Positions 24,754 to 32,376 of a stretch of DNA of 44,563 bases are shown piece after piece; position 1 is the first letter of the stretch; every line of letters starts with the position of its first letter. The position numbers were made by a program, and so were the translations under genes. A model generated the notes under the pieces. That model had not been told where the DNA came from. It searched no databases and saw only the letters and a program-made list of their open reading frames with translations. The DNA is from Clostridia bacterium. Lineage in GTDB: Bacteria; Bacillota; Clostridia; Oscillospirales; CAG-272. The stretch is from positions 1-44,563 of the forward strand of contig JAFTSB010000064.1 of NCBI GenBank assembly GCA_017461945.1, read 5' to 3'.

Positions 24754-25809
24754 TTACCGTCTGACAAGATATTTGCGCATATCAATGGCACAAGCGATCA
24801 GAATGATCAGACCCTTGATGATATATTGCATATTGGCATCAATGCCCAAAAAGGTCAGTCCTACAAAGATCAGACGCAGTAGTACAACACCCAATATTAC
24901 CCCGCTGATCTTACCGGTACCGCCCACAAACGAGACACCACCAATCACACAAGCGGCAATGGCATCCAGCTCATAGTTCAAGCCTGTGGCCGCAGAGTTA
25001 GAGCCGATACGTGCCGCCTCGATAAAGCCGGTCATGCCGTAAAGAGCACCTGCCAGCATAAACACCAGAATGATCACACGCTTGACGTTTACACCGGATA
25101 CATTGGCGGCATCGGGGTTTGATCCCACCGCAAACATATTTTTGCCAAAGGTGGTTTTATTCCAAACCACCCACATAATGGCGGTCAGAATCAGAACGTA
25201 AAACACATAATTGGGGATGGGCGTGCCACCAAGAGAGAGTACGCTGCCCTTGATGAAGTTGGTAAAAGAGGGATCCAGACCGGAAAGGGATTGCCCGTTG
25301 TTGTTGCCCGTCATCAAAAAGAGCAGCAACGCGCCATAAACGATCAGCTGGGTAGAAAGCGTAACAATAAAGGGGTGCAGATGAAAGGTGGCGGTACAAA
25401 AGCCGTTGACAAAACCAATCAGCGCACCAATGGCGATCACGATCAAAAACACGACAAAAATGGGCAGGGTGTTCAGCCCCGGAAACATCTTTCCCGCATA
25501 GCTGCTACTTTGCAGCAATGCGGCAGATACGCAAGCTACAAGCCCCACGATACGCCCGGCCGACAGATCGGTACCCGTCAAAATAATGGCACCGGCAATA
25601 CCCAGCGCAATGGGCAGGTTGGCCGCCGATAGGGAAATGATGTTGATGATAGAGGGCCAGGAAAGGAAACGCGGATTGACGCATTGGATCAGCACAATGG
25701 CGGCGACCAAAAAAATATAAAGGGAATTGTTGATCAGCAGCTCACGGCAGTAAATGCGGCGTTCCCGTTTGTCCATAGCCTTGAATTTTTCGATTATTTT
25801 GATTTTCAT
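24754..25809 (-). CDS. mglC: galactose-type sugar ABC transporter permease
   Basis: This 351-residue integral membrane protein of the MglC/RbsC permease family forms the channel of a periplasmic-binding-type sugar importer. It has about eight to ten hydrophobic helices, the AGAIILTGTDLSAGRIVGL block near the front third, and the conserved GLNYELDAIAACVIGGVS segment near the C-terminus, all typical of MglC. The frame opens with a GTG at 25830, but GGAG lies inside that extension nine bases before the ATG at 25809, so the shorter start is chosen. It is the last gene of mglB-mglA-mglC. Galactose or methyl-galactoside is the likely cargo, judged mostly from the binding protein. Confidence 0.93.
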   Translation of the reverse strand: MKIKIIEKFKAMDKRERRIYCRELLINNSLYIFLVAAIVLIQCVNPRFLSWPSIINIISLSAANLPIALGIAGAIILTGTDLSAGRIVGLVACVSAALLQSSSYAGKMFPGLNTLPIFVVFLIVIAIGALIGFVNGFCTATFHLHPFIVTLSTQLIVYGALLLFLMTGNNNGQSLSGLDPSFTNFIKGSVLSLGGTPIPNYVFYVLILTAIMWVVWNKTTFGKNMFAVGSNPDAANVSGVNVKRVIILVFMLAGALYGMTGFIEAARIGSNSAATGLNYELDAIAACVIGGVSFVGGTGKISGVILGVVLLRLIFVGLTFLGIDANMQYIIKGLIILIACAIDMRKYLVRR

Positions 25810-25865
25810 TTCAAAAGACTCCTTTGTCACAAAAGCCGCATAGCGTGGCCAAATGATGCGAGGGA

Positions 25866-27380
25866 TCAGACATTTTTGGCGGCAAGGGTCATGATCTCCT
25901 CTTGCGTGACGGTGGCGGCATCCACCTCACCTGTGATCTCGCCCCCGGACAGGACATAGATCCGGTGGCAGATACCCATTAGCTCGGGAAGCTCTCCCGA
26001 GGCCATCAGGATGGATTTACCGGCGGCGGCCAGCTCCTCCATGAGCTGATAGATCTCATATTTTGCCCCCACATCAATGCCGCGAGTGGGCTCGTCTAAC
26101 ATCAGGATCGTGGGGGTGGTCAGCAGCCAACGGGCCAGGATCACCTTTTGCTGGTTACCGCCCGACAGCGTACGGATCTGCGTTTCTCGCGAAGCGGTTT
26201 TCACGGCAAGTCGGCGGATCATACGGTCTGTGTCCTCCCGTCTTTTTCGATCGGACAGCAAAAAGCGCAACCGTCTATAGTTTTTTAGTGACGTAACGGT
26301 GGTGTTGTCGGTAATATTCAGAATACCAAATATGCCCGTGGCGCGCCGTTCCTCGGTAAGCAGAGCAAAACCGTTGGAAATGGCTTCTCGTGGGTTGCGA
26401 TTGCGGATCTCACGGTCTCCCAGATACAGCTTGCCACACTCCCTTGCGGAAATGCCGAAGATGTTTTCCATCAACTCGCTTCGCCCGGCTCCGGCCAGTC
26501 CGGCCAAGCCTACGATCTCGCCCTGTCGCAGGGTAATGGAGACATTTTTTACGTTGGCATAACGCGAGGTCAGTCCCTCGGTACGAAAAATCACTTCGCC
26601 GGGCTTGGAAATGCGGGGCGGAAAGCGGTTGGAAAGTTCGCGCCCTACCATCAAGTGGATGATGCGCTCCATCGTCATTTGCGCCGCTGGCTCGGTGGCC
26701 ACGTGCGTGCCGTCACGCATCACGGTGATATCGTCCGAGATTTGCAGGATCTCCTCCATTTTATGAGAGATATAAATGATTCCGCAGCCTCGTTCCCGCA
26801 GCATACGGATGATGCGAAACAAATGCCCGACCTCCTCCTCGGTCAGAGATGAGGTGGGTTCATCCAGCACGATGATCTTGGCATCGTAAGAGACAGCTTT
26901 GGCGATTTCAGCCATTTGGCGCTCGGCCACTGACATGGTGCTCATAATGCGCCTCGGATCAATGGAAAGCCCCAAATCCTTGAACACGTGTTCGGTTTTT
27001 TGGTACATTTCTCCCTGTGAGACAAAGCCGAAACGGGCAGGGTAGCGCCCCAACCAAATGTTATCCATGACGCTGCGCGACAGCGCTTGATTCAGTTCCT
27101 GATGCACCATCGCAACACCTTGGTCCAAGGCGTGACGCGGGCTTTTAAATTCCACGGGCCTGCCCTCCAACAGCACGTCACCCGCATCCTTTTCATAAAT
27201 GCCGAACAAGCATTTCATCAAGGTGGATTTTCCGGCACCGTTCTCGCCCATCAGAGCGTGAACGGTGCCCCGGCGCACAGTCAGATGGACGTGATCCAAG
27301 GCGCGCACACCGGGAAAGTCTTTTGTGATTCCTCGCATCTCCAGCAGGGGAGTGTCCTCCTTAACCGCGATATTTTCCAT
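25866..27380 (-). CDS. mglA: sugar ABC transporter, double ATPase subunit
   Basis: This 504-residue protein has two fused ATPase domains, as in MglA/RbsA. The first half has Walker A GENGAGKST (about 45-53), VHQELN as Q-loop region, a signature-like MSVAERQMAEIAKA and LDEPTSS. The second half lacks a canonical Walker A (AGLAGAGRSE), as is normal for the family, but has the signature LSGGNQQKV and LDEPTRGIDVGAKYEIY. The start is uncertain. The ATG at 27380 overlaps the last 20 bases of mglB but lacks a good ribosome site, while GGAGG right after the mglB stop could serve a later start (a CTG eight bases on, or the ATG at 27338). The encoded protein powers import of the sugar bound by MglB. Confidence 0.93.
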   Translation of the reverse strand: MENIAVKEDTPLLEMRGITKDFPGVRALDHVHLTVRRGTVHALMGENGAGKSTLMKCLFGIYEKDAGDVLLEGRPVEFKSPRHALDQGVAMVHQELNQALSRSVMDNIWLGRYPARFGFVSQGEMYQKTEHVFKDLGLSIDPRRIMSTMSVAERQMAEIAKAVSYDAKIIVLDEPTSSLTEEEVGHLFRIIRMLRERGCGIIYISHKMEEILQISDDITVMRDGTHVATEPAAQMTMERIIHLMVGRELSNRFPPRISKPGEVIFRTEGLTSRYANVKNVSITLRQGEIVGLAGLAGAGRSELMENIFGISARECGKLYLGDREIRNRNPREAISNGFALLTEERRATGIFGILNITDNTTVTSLKNYRRLRFLLSDRKRREDTDRMIRRLAVKTASRETQIRTLSGGNQQKVILARWLLTTPTILMLDEPTRGIDVGAKYEIYQLMEELAAAGKSILMASGELPELMGICHRIYVLSGGEITGEVDAATVTQEEIMTLAAKNV

Positions 27381-28428
27381 AGGGAATCCGCAGCTTTCGT
27401 ACGTTCTCGTCCACGGGGAATACATCGGTGCCGTCCATCAGATTTTTGCTACCGTCCAGCGAATTTTCGGACAAAAGAGCCAGCGCATTGGCCATACCTG
27501 CCGCGTCCTGCTGTACCGTCCCTGCCATTTTTCCATCTCGGATCAGCGTTTTTGCCGCCTCAGTGGCATCCACACCAAACACCGGAATAGCAGGGGAGTC
27601 TCCCCCTTTGTTATAGCCGGCGGCGTTCAACGCCGAAATGGCTCCCTCGGCCATGCTGTCATTGTTGCAAATAACCAGCTCTATCATATTGTTGCCGTTG
27701 CTGTTATAAGAGGCCAGTACGGTGTTCATATAGTCGTTTGCAGCAGCCGAGGACCATTGTCCATTCTGATCCACCAGATAGCCGTTGGTGTTGGCTGCAT
27801 CGTAAAAGCGCAGCGCGGGCTTTTCGGCGGCCAATAGCATTTCGTTGGCCTTTTCCACGCTGTACTTCGTGCGGAAAATCGCCTCGTTGTTGCCCTCCTC
27901 ACCCTTGAAAAGCACGTAGGAGATCTTGCCATCACCATTGAGGTCGGTGGAACCGTAATGCTCCAACAGATATTCGCCGATCATTTCGCCCTGCAGCTTG
28001 CCGGCCTCGTCGGCGTGAGTGCCGACAAAGGCACAGTTGTCATAGCTTTGGATGACGGCATTGCTGACCTCACGGTTAAAAAAGACCAAGGGGATACCGG
28101 CATCCTTGGCCAGCCCCACGATCTCGCTTGCCGCATCGTCAGAGCCGGTGTTGACAATGTTGACCAAAAGCACCTTTGCCCCCTGCGTGACGGCGGTACG
28201 GATCTGCTCGGTCTGGGTGGTTTGATTCCCGTTGGCATCATAGTCCTGGTGAGAGATGCCCTTTTCCTCCAGCGTGCGATCCAGGGTGTCACGCACCGAG
28301 GAAACGTAGGTGTCACTAAAGGTATAATAAAAGATGTGAACGTCGGCATCCTGCCGCTTTCCGCAGGCAACAAAGCTACCAAGGAACAGCGCGCAGGCAA
28401 GCACGATAGCCCATACGCGAAATTTCAT
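27361..28428 (-). CDS. mglB: galactose/glucose-type substrate-binding lipoprotein
   Basis: This 355-residue extracellular receptor of the sugar importer begins with a lipoprotein signal peptide ending in a lipobox, SFVAC, so Cys22 should be lipidated and anchor the protein to the outer face of the membrane. The mature part is a periplasmic-binding type I fold. The calcium-binding loop DLNGDGKIS and the following VLFKGEEGNNEA closely match the galactose/glucose-binding protein MglB, which is the reason for the gene symbol. VICNNDSMAEGAI and GVDATEAA are sugar-binding loops typical of the family. AGGAGG precedes the ATG. It is first in the operon, followed by mglA (overlapping) and mglC. Confidence 0.93.
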   Translation of the reverse strand: MKFRVWAIVLACALFLGSFVACGKRQDADVHIFYYTFSDTYVSSVRDTLDRTLEEKGISHQDYDANGNQTTQTEQIRTAVTQGAKVLLVNIVNTGSDDAASEIVGLAKDAGIPLVFFNREVSNAVIQSYDNCAFVGTHADEAGKLQGEMIGEYLLEHYGSTDLNGDGKISYVLFKGEEGNNEAIFRTKYSVEKANEMLLAAEKPALRFYDAANTNGYLVDQNGQWSSAAANDYMNTVLASYNSNGNNMIELVICNNDSMAEGAISALNAAGYNKGGDSPAIPVFGVDATEAAKTLIRDGKMAGTVQQDAAGMANALALLSENSLDGSKNLMDGTDVFPVDENVRKLRIPYGKYRG

Positions 28429-28450
28429 AAGCCCTCCTGTTTTTTATCGA

Positions 28451-28466
28451 AACACGCATACGTGTT
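28451..28466. promoter_or_regulatory. palindrome in the mglB leader, possible operator
   Basis: AACACG and CGTGTT arms surround CATA, about 20 bases upstream of mglB's ribosome site. It could bind a sugar-responsive repressor; I cannot name which. Confidence 0.4.
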
Positions 28467-28483
28467 GCGATTTCTTTGCAGTT

Positions 28484-28512
28484 AGTATGGATCAAGCACG
28501 CAAAAATTATGA
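28484..28512 (-). promoter_or_regulatory. weak candidate promoter of mglBAC
   Basis: The minus strand has CATACT (28484-28489) with a poor -35 (TCATAA, 28507-28512) 17 bases upstream. A weak -35 would fit activator dependence, but the call is tentative. Confidence 0.35.
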
Positions 28513-28534
28513 ACGTATTTTAAAAAAAGCGCAA

Positions 28535-28575
28535 AAAAGGGCCTTTGCCGGCAGCTTGCCGGCAAAGGCCCTTTT
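28535..28575 (-). terminator. terminator after the DUF1292 gene
   Basis: A 19-bp stem (28535-28553 with 28557-28575) with a GCT loop on the plus strand, and a T-run on the minus strand after it. It insulates the isomerase-SGNH-DUF1292 operon from mglBAC. Confidence 0.95.
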
Positions 28576-28596
28576 GTTTTATGAAAATGAGAACGG

Positions 28597-28911
28597 TCAA
28601 TCCTCGTTTTCGGCTGCCCAAAGGGCATCGTAAACATCAAAAACGCTGTCAATCACGGCCTCATCTGTGACCAGGCGCAGATATTCCTTGCCGTCCTGTT
28701 CTGCGGTGTCAATGGCAAACACCAGTCCTTCGTCCTCGCCAAGGCCTTCCATAGGCTTGGCAGGCTTGAGGATGGCATACGTGTACTCACCCTGCGGAAT
28801 CAGCGCGATCTGCTCAAATTCGATCAGCTCGCCCCGTTCGTTGCACAGCGTAATGTTATCGGAATTGTTCTCATCATACAATGCGTCAATGGGGTTGATG
28901 CTTTTGGCCAT
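28597..28911 (-). CDS. DUF1292 domain protein
   Basis: This 104-residue acidic protein belongs to the DUF1292 family, common in Bacillota and of unknown function. The family core is visible in NITLCNERGELIEFEQIALIPQ and YAILKPAKP (landmarks around residues 19-51), followed by VFAIDTAEQDGKEYLRLVTDEA. No signal peptide or membrane segment is seen. GGAG lies eight bases before the ATG. It follows the small SGNH gene after 15 bases, so it is the last gene of that operon. In many Clostridia DUF1292 genes sit near housekeeping genes; here it lies between sugar genes, which adds no clear hint. Confidence 0.88.
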   Translation of the reverse strand: MAKSINPIDALYDENNSDNITLCNERGELIEFEQIALIPQGEYTYAILKPAKPMEGLGEDEGLVFAIDTAEQDGKEYLRLVTDEAVIDSVFDVYDALWAAENED

Positions 28912-28926
28912 CGTGTTAGCTCCTTT

Positions 28927-29583
28927 TTAATAATTTTCCAGCTCGTCCTTCAGGATTTCTCTGAAATAATCGGCATACAGATCGTAGCCCTGTTGATTAA
29001 AATGCACACCGTCGGCCACGTAAAGCTCCTGCGCACGGAAGGGGAGATGCTCCAAGGGATTGACAAAGTGGCAATTCGGTGTCTTTTCGGCAAATTCCTG
29101 CAGCATGGTATTGTAATGTTGGCGTTTTTCCAGCTCCAGCTCGTCCATCTCCTTGCGGGGGGCATTGCCCACCAGATAGATGTGAATGTCAGGGAAGTCG
29201 GTCAGCGCCCAGATCACCACGCGCTGAGCCAGCTCAAAGGTCTCCTCGGGGGTGTAGCCAAAGGCCAGACTGTTGCCGCTGGCGGCAGTGTAGACCAGCA
29301 CCTTGGGCTCCAGGGGGCGGACCAAACGGGGGTAATAATACAGCTGATGCTCGGGGCAGCTGGAGCCAAAGCCGCGGTTGATGGCACAGGGCTTTCCGCT
29401 TTTTCCCAAGATGTCCTCACGTAAGGGGCGCATACCGTATTTGGGTGCCCAACGGGTGAAATTAGAGGGGCCATAAAACACGATCTGCCCCTTTTCGGCA
29501 TTCTCCTGTTCATACAGGCACACCTGCTTTTCCATAGAATCCTTCCAGATCTCGATAAACTTCAATCCGACCTTAACGGGCAT
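28927..29583 (-). CDS. small cytosolic SGNH-fold protein
   Basis: This 218-residue protein has the shape of a single-domain SGNH/GDSL hydrolase. The nucleophile block reads FYGPSNFTRW (Ser40), block II is NRGFGSSCPE, and the Asp-His pair is in VADGVHFNQQGYDLYADYF near the C-terminus. The usual Asn of block III (GxND) is replaced by AASGNSLAFG, where N may serve. No signal peptide is present. AAGGAGG precedes the ATG by nine bases. It is the second gene of a three-gene operon behind a TIM-barrel isomerase-like enzyme, suggesting removal of acetyl or other ester groups from a sugar inside the cell. That role is inference. Confidence 0.85.
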   Translation of the reverse strand: MPVKVGLKFIEIWKDSMEKQVCLYEQENAEKGQIVFYGPSNFTRWAPKYGMRPLREDILGKSGKPCAINRGFGSSCPEHQLYYYPRLVRPLEPKVLVYTAASGNSLAFGYTPEETFELAQRVVIWALTDFPDIHIYLVGNAPRKEMDELELEKRQHYNTMLQEFAEKTPNCHFVNPLEHLPFRAQELYVADGVHFNQQGYDLYADYFREILKDELENY

Positions 29584-29628
29584 GTACAGGTCCTCCTTTG
29601 TGTAAAAAATGAGATACCGTTTTCTGTT

Positions 29629-30543
29629 TTACTCTTCAAAAACGCCATAAGATTCCAGCATGTATTTGGCGCAGTCGTACATTAGGACCTCTAACCGATC
29701 CCGCATAAAGCGCGGTGGCTTGACAAGCCGCTCGTCCGCTTCAAAGGGGCGGCGCTTGTTGGGCCAGCCGGTCTTGTGAAGCAGTGTGGAGGTGCATTCC
29801 AGCGTAAAGGGCCCCTTGAAATCAATGGCCAGCAGGGCAGACAGAATCTCGTCATGATTCATCGTGCCAAAATAGGGCATCATATGCTCGTCAGCCTTGC
29901 CGCGGTTGTCGTTGTAATGGATGGCATACAGCTCCTTGCCAAGGGTCATGATCTCATCGTATTGAGGGCCCTCGCAGTTGGCGTGACCGGTATCCCAGCA
30001 CACGTGTACCAGGGGATGATGGATGTAGGCAAGAAACTCCAGAATGTCACAGGCGCTGTTGGGATAGTACATATCTCCCATATTAACGGCACAGGAGTTT
30101 TCTACCAGCAAATTGATGTTGTGCTTTTCTGCAGTAGGTAGTAGCTTGCGGCAAAAATCCCGATTGCGCTCAAAGGATTCTTGCTTAGAAAGCCCCTTCG
30201 CCCATCCGAAATGCAGTACGTTGTTAGGGATGCCCAAAGCACCGCAGACCTCGATGGAACGGAGAACCGAGCTTTCCAAAAAGGCCATATCGGTTATCCT
30301 GGGCGACATGAAGTTGGCGCCGGGGGCGTGCGCCTGTACAAATTGCATTCCCAGACGGTCGGCAGTCTCCTTTAGCAAGGCGACCTCCCTTTGCCAGTCG
30401 TCGCGCATCAAAGGGGAATTGGGGGAGAGGGAATACATACTGAGATCAATATAACGAAAGCCTGCTGCGTGCAAGGCGTGGATACGCTCAACATCGGTGG
30501 CGCAGTAGCGGCTGAAGTCGCTGGTCGTTGTGGCAATTTTCAT
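29629..30543 (-). CDS. sugar phosphate isomerase/epimerase-like TIM barrel protein
   Basis: This 304-residue protein belongs to the xylose-isomerase-like TIM barrel (AP endonuclease 2) superfamily. The metal-binding set of the family can be seen: Glu in LLVENSCAVNMG, Asp and His in VCWDTGHANC, His in YAIHYNDNRG and Glu in FTLECTST. Members isomerise or epimerise sugars and keto-acids, and some cleave 3-keto-glycosides. The ribosome site AAAGGAG sits seven bases before the ATG, and a TTGCAA/TAAAAT promoter is close upstream. It leads an operon with the small SGNH and DUF1292 genes, directly after an AraC gene on the same strand. The substrate is unknown. Confidence 0.88.
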   Translation of the reverse strand: MKIATTTSDFSRYCATDVERIHALHAAGFRYIDLSMYSLSPNSPLMRDDWQREVALLKETADRLGMQFVQAHAPGANFMSPRITDMAFLESSVLRSIEVCGALGIPNNVLHFGWAKGLSKQESFERNRDFCRKLLPTAEKHNINLLVENSCAVNMGDMYYPNSACDILEFLAYIHHPLVHVCWDTGHANCEGPQYDEIMTLGKELYAIHYNDNRGKADEHMMPYFGTMNHDEILSALLAIDFKGPFTLECTSTLLHKTGWPNKRRPFEADERLVKPPRFMRDRLEVLMYDCAKYMLESYGVFEE

Positions 30544-30572
30544 AGCAATCTCCTTTTAAGGGGCTTGATTGC

Positions 30573-30601
30573 ATTTTAGCACAGCTTTTGCCAAATTGCA
30601 A
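30573..30601 (-). promoter_or_regulatory. promoter of the isomerase-SGNH-DUF1292 operon
   Basis: On the minus strand TTGCAA (30596-30601) and TAAAAT (30573-30578) are separated by 17 bases, lying within the short gap after the AraC stop codon. Confidence 0.65.
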
Positions 30602-30608
30602 TACATAG

Positions 30609-31508
30609 TTAAGAATGCAGCATTTTTCTGTATTGCGACGGTGTGGTGTGCAATACAGCGTGAAAGGCGCGGATAAAGCTGGACATATTTCCAAAGCCCA
30701 CCCGGTAACACACATCACAAAGTGGATATCCTAAGGCGATCAGCTCCTGACTGCGGGCAATGCGCCGTTGCCGGATGTAATCTGCCACGGTGGTGTGACA
30801 ATGCTTTTGAAACAGACGCGACACATATTCCCGGCTGTAAAAGAAGTGCTCTGCAATTTGCGTGACAGATTCTAAATTGGCAAAATTTTCGTCTACGTAT
30901 TGCTGAATTTCAAGCACGGTGGAGGGCAATCGGTGATCTGTGGCGCGCTTTTGATGTTGGGCGAGGTTGACGTGATAAAACAATTGAAGCAAAATGCCCA
31001 GCACCATTGCTTGCTCCAGGGGGGAGTTACTTTTGGTCAAGGTCACCTCTAATCGTTGCGCCAATCCAATCAGCTCCTTCCCTCCGGCTGCATACTGCGG
31101 CGCGCGTAGGATTCCCTCTGGACCGTGGAGGAAATCTCCCAAGGCAGGGCAACCCAAAAGGGCAAAGGCCTCGGGATAAAAATAGAATACGTGCCGTTCG
31201 TATCGGGTACGATCGCAGACCATACGGGACATATGCAGCGCCCTTGGCGGAATCAGGATCAGATCCCCCCGTGTGGGGCGATAGATCTCACTTTCACAGA
31301 CGTATTCGACATCTCCCTCCAAAAACAGCACCAGCTCATAATAGTCGTGATAGTGCAACCGCGCCGGATAGGTCTCCTTGTCGTAAAGGGTGTTGCGATA
31401 AGAGTATAGCAGGGCATCGTTTAAGTGGTTCTCGCGCCAGTTGACAAGGTCGTGCCGCCTTTTTTGTTGCTGTTTTTGTTGTTGCACGTAATGCGTCAAT
31501 AGCTTCAT
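30609..31508 (-). CDS. AraC-family transcriptional regulator (second)
   Basis: This 299-residue regulator has an N-terminal cupin sensor (about 45-130, with LHYHDYYELVLFLEGD and RGDLILIPPRALH) and a C-terminal double helix-turn-helix (about 195-297, with SVTQIAEHFFYSREYVSRLFQKH as the first and VGFGNMSSFIRAFHAV as the second). A Gln/Lys-rich start (QQQKQQQKRR) precedes the sensor. AGGAGG precedes the ATG by seven bases. It is divergent from the GDPD/FAD-oxidoreductase operon, with overlapping promoters, and is followed on its own strand by the isomerase operon, so it may govern both. The ligand is probably a sugar. Confidence 0.92.
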   Translation of the reverse strand: MKLLTHYVQQQKQQQKRRHDLVNWRENHLNDALLYSYRNTLYDKETYPARLHYHDYYELVLFLEGDVEYVCESEIYRPTRGDLILIPPRALHMSRMVCDRTRYERHVFYFYPEAFALLGCPALGDFLHGPEGILRAPQYAAGGKELIGLAQRLEVTLTKSNSPLEQAMVLGILLQLFYHVNLAQHQKRATDHRLPSTVLEIQQYVDENFANLESVTQIAEHFFYSREYVSRLFQKHCHTTVADYIRQRRIARSQELIALGYPLCDVCYRVGFGNMSSFIRAFHAVLHTTPSQYRKMLHS

Positions 31509-31565
31509 CGCATCGCCTCCTTATGTCACAAAATGCAAAAAATAGATCACAAATCCAAAAGATTT

Positions 31566-31594
31566 TTGAAATTGTGCTGTGCTATACTTATTAT
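31566..31594 (+). promoter_or_regulatory. promoter of the GDPD/FAD-oxidoreductase operon
   Basis: TTGAAA (31566-31571) and TATTAT (31589-31594) have a 17-base spacer. It overlaps the divergent AraC promoter. Confidence 0.65.
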
Positions 31595-31617
31595 ACCACG
31601 AAACATCCGATTTGCAA
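31590..31617 (-). promoter_or_regulatory. promoter of the second AraC gene
   Basis: On the minus strand TTGCAA (31612-31617) and TATAAT (31590-31595) have a 16-base spacer. The -10 boxes of the two opposing promoters share the same bases. Confidence 0.65.
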
Positions 31618-31626
31618 GGTGAAGAT

Positions 31627-32376
31627 ATGAATATTTTTGAAACCTCCAGAACCCGATTTATCAGCCATCGCGGTTTTCGCCCCCTGGCGCCTGAAAATTC
31701 GCTCCCTTCCTTTTATTACGCAGGGCTTTTGGGGCAGTGGGCCATTGAGACCGATGTGCGCGTCACTCGGGATGGTGCACTGGTGTGTTGCCACAATGCA
31801 ACCCTTGAAAAATACTGCAACGAGGATGTGGCCATAGAAGAGCTGAACCTGTACGAGCTGGCACGTTATCCCATTGTGAACGGCAAGCGCGTGGATTGCT
31901 TTTTCGCCGAGGAACTGCGCATTCCGACCTTTGCCGATTACCTCGCCATATGCAAACGCTTTGGCAGCGTGCCGTTTATCGAGTTAAAAACCGATGATGC
32001 CGAGCGCGTGATCCACGCGTTTCGCCGGTACGGCTTTTCGGATGACGAGGTGGTCATCAGCTCAACGGTGTACAAGCGCTTGGAGGAAAGTCGCGCCTGC
32101 TCTCCCACAGCATTTCTGCATTGGATTTTTGCCGAGGAGAGTGGGTTGGACAGATTGGCTATCTTGGGAAATGCGGGGATCTCATGGAACTTTCCAAACG
32201 CCTGGGATTGCCCGATGGAAAAGATCGATCTGGCACACAGCAAAGGGCTGAAGGTCTGCTTACGTGCGGCCGATGATCTAAACACCTTTTTGTATATGAA
32301 ACAGTTGGGGCTGGATTATTTTCCTACCAACACGATGCAGGATCGCGATCAAATTGCAGAAAAGAGGAATGGATGA
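31627..32376 (+). CDS. glycerophosphodiester phosphodiesterase-family protein
   Basis: This 249-residue cytosolic protein has the GDPD fold: ISHRGFRPLAPENS near the N-terminus (His14 and Arg15, with the metal-binding Glu in PENS), AIETDVRVTRDGALVCCHN with the paired acidic ligands and second His, and FIELK further on. The family hydrolyses glycerophosphodiesters to glycerol-3-phosphate and an alcohol, and some members act on other phosphodiesters. The start at 31627 has AAGGTG upstream; the longer frame begins inside the promoter. Its stop overlaps the next start (ATGA), tying it to the FAD oxidoreductase. In this context it may process a phospho-glycoside or lipid head group, which is inference. 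Confidence 0.9.
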   Translation: MNIFETSRTRFISHRGFRPLAPENSLPSFYYAGLLGQWAIETDVRVTRDGALVCCHNATLEKYCNEDVAIEELNLYELARYPIVNGKRVDCFFAEELRIPTFADYLAICKRFGSVPFIELKTDDAERVIHAFRRYGFSDDEVVISSTVYKRLEESRACSPTAFLHWIFAEESGLDRLAILGNAGISWNFPNAWDCPMEKIDLAHSKGLKVCLRAADDLNTFLYMKQLGLDYFPTNTMQDRDQIAEKRNG

